DNA from: Geobacteraceae bacterium
Lineage (GTDB): Bacteria; Desulfobacterota; Desulfuromonadia; Desulfuromonadales; Geopsychrobacteraceae
NCBI GenBank assembly: GCA_027064785.1
Contig: JAMOPE010000387.1
Coordinates: 1-7,245, forward strand
Length of the DNA: 7,245 bases
Direction of reading: 5' to 3'
The stretch's first letter is position 1; every line of letters starts with the position of its first letter. The position numbers and the translations under genes were made by a program. The notes beneath the pieces are model-generated. The model made no database searches. It saw only the letters and a program-made list of their open reading frames with translations, and was not told where the DNA came from. Below are positions 6,193 through 7,245 of the stretch, piece after piece.

Positions 6193-6729
6193 ATGATCAT
6201 TGCTTTTACTGCGATGGAAAATTCGCTGGAAGCGGCTATCGACCCACGATTCGGGCGGGCCGCTTTTTATATTATTGTCGATACCACCACTGATGACGTC
6301 ACGATTCATGACAACAGTGATGGCATCAATGCATCCAACGGTGCCGGGACCGGTGCAGCCCAGACCTTATCGGAGTATGGAGTTGAAGAGCTGTATACCG
6401 GACGGGTTGGACCGAAAGCGGCCGATGTTCTGGATAAAGCAAATATCCGTTATCACGAAAATATTGTGGGACCAGTTCAAAAAATTTTGAATCAGATAAA
6501 ATCCGGGAATTTCAACCCGCAAAGCACCACCCCCACGCCCCCGGTCCCGCCGCCGGTAAAACCTGTTGAACCAATGACAACGGCAGCAACATGTCCCGGG
6601 GCAATTCCATCCGGAATGGGCTACCGAATGACCGGTCAGGGACAAGGGCTTGGTCACGGCATGGGAGCTGGTCGTAAAGCCGGACGTGGACAAGGGATGG
6701 GTCGCGGTCGCGGAACGTGTCATCGGTGA
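6193..6729 (+). CDS. NifX-like dinitrogenase Fe-Mo cofactor domain protein with Gly/Arg-rich tail
   Basis: A 178-residue protein with three parts. Residues 1-105 form a NifX/NifB-C-terminal type domain (RNase H-like fold; family that binds Fe-Mo cofactor precursors or, in orange protein, a Mo-Cu-S cluster), with DPRFGRA, SNGAGTGAAQ and GRVGPKA as landmark segments. Residues about 112-135 are a Pro/Thr-rich linker (TTPTPPVPPPVKPVEP). Residues 141-178 are a Gly/Arg tail, 15 of 38 residues Gly, ending GRGRGTCHR and resembling the small protein encoded just upstream. Start ATG at 6193 has GGAG 8 nt upstream. There is no nitrogenase gene in view, so a role in nitrogen fixation is not implied; a metal-sulfur cofactor carrier is the general inference. 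The next gene is a paralogue. Confidence 0.88.
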   Translation: MIIAFTAMENSLEAAIDPRFGRAAFYIIVDTTTDDVTIHDNSDGINASNGAGTGAAQTLSEYGVEELYTGRVGPKAADVLDKANIRYHENIVGPVQKILNQIKSGNFNPQSTTPTPPVPPPVKPVEPMTTAATCPGAIPSGMGYRMTGQGQGLGHGMGAGRKAGRGQGMGRGRGTCHR

Positions 6730-6822
6730 TTTTTCTATTCCCACGGCAGCGACTGTGGTAGAAATCTCCACAAAGAAAAGAAAGAAAAAGCATTTTTCCA
6801 CCTAGTCAGGAGTTAACACCCT

Positions 6823-7245
6823 ATGATCATTGCAATTACTGCTAAAGAAGCCTCTCTGCAATCGGAAGTCGACCCCCGTTTTGGCCGGGCCGCCTATTTT
6901 ATGATTGCCAACAGTGACACTGGTGAAGTCTATGCCCACGACAACACCGAAGGAATCGAAGCCTCTAACGGTGCCGGGACCGGAGCGGCACAACTGATGG
7001 CTGAATACAAAGTGAATGTCCTTTACACCGGCCATGTCGGCCCAAAAGCTGGTGAAGTTCTCGAGAAAGCGAATATCGCCTATCATGAACATACCGAAGG
7101 GACTATTGAAGAGGTCCTAGCTAAAATCCCGCGTGAGGAGCTGGAACGACCACAAGCGAGCGCTCCGATTGAGACTGTTGCCCCCCCCGCTGAGGGAGCG
7201 ATCCGTATCGCAATCCCTGCCGATTCCGATGCCGGACTGGCAGCA
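6823..7245 (+). CDS. NifX-like protein, probably two-domain, cut by window edge
   Basis: The first 141 residues of a second NifX-type protein. Its N-terminal domain (about 1-103) aligns without gaps to the preceding gene's domain, about 60% identical by eye, sharing DPRFGRAA, EASNGAGTGAAQ-like, LYTG-VGPKA and KANI-YHE. A Pro/Ala/Glu-rich linker (about 107-125) follows, and then IRIAIPADSDAGLAA, which looks like the first strand of another NifX-type domain, so the complete protein probably has two. It lacks the Gly/Arg tail at the corresponding place. Start ATG at 6823 has AGGAG 10 nt upstream. It is 93 nt after the previous gene; that gap has a small hairpin and a purine-only tract but no convincing terminator, so co-transcription is likely. 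The C-terminus is beyond the window. Confidence 0.88.
   Translation, partial: MIIAITAKEASLQSEVDPRFGRAAYFMIANSDTGEVYAHDNTEGIEASNGAGTGAAQLMAEYKVNVLYTGHVGPKAGEVLEKANIAYHEHTEGTIEEVLAKIPREELERPQASAPIETVAPPAEGAIRIAIPADSDAGLAA

Noticed and set aside
6741..6790. Hairpin CCACGG/CTGTGG (6741-6758) and purine tract (6772-6790) as a terminator between the NifX-like genes
   Set aside because: The stem has only six pairs including one G-U and is not followed by a U-tract on the plus strand.
6193..7245. Nitrogen fixation (nif) cluster
   Set aside because: Only NifX-type carrier domains are present; no nitrogenase, NifB radical-SAM or NifEN genes are visible, and such domains are common outside nif systems.

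Overview
The window looks like chromosome of an anaerobic, Gram-negative bacterium of the Desulfuromonadales/deltaproteobacterial kind. This is an inference from base composition near 50% GC and from the gene mix: rubredoxin, ElbB, a Gly-rich DUF5320-like protein and NifX-type proteins. No rRNA or other marker fixes the lineage.

Left part (1-2470), all on the minus strand, read from right to left: a cupin-XRE transcription regulator (1877-2470), the DJ-1/PfpI-family protein ElbB (1131-1793), a 52-residue rubredoxin (856-1014) followed by a strong intrinsic terminator (794-828), and lipoyl synthase LipA (1-723), which runs off the left edge. The terminator separates rubredoxin from lipA, so lipA probably has its own promoter.

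Middle part (2585-5655), plus strand: a tightly spaced set encoding a HAD-family phosphatase, an ADP-ribose-type Nudix hydrolase (TTG start), the zinc-ribbon NADH pyrophosphatase NudC, and the AP endonuclease Nfo (endonuclease IV). It ends in an intrinsic terminator (5675-5720). The set reads as a nucleotide and NAD(H) clean-up plus base-excision-repair operon.

Right part (5721-7245), plus strand: a promoter (TTGACA, 17 bp, TAATCT) framed by two copies of the palindrome TGTGCATATGCACA, 57 bp apart. It drives a 77-residue Gly/Arg/Gln-rich protein, then a NifX-like protein whose C-terminus carries a tail of the same Gly/Arg-rich kind, then a paralogous NifX-like protein that begins a second such domain as the window ends. 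A G/C-rich pair of inverted hairpin units (6091-6163) lies between the first two genes. This right-hand cluster is the least understood part: it resembles metal-cofactor (Mo/Fe-S) carrier proteins under a dedicated repressor or activator not encoded in the window.
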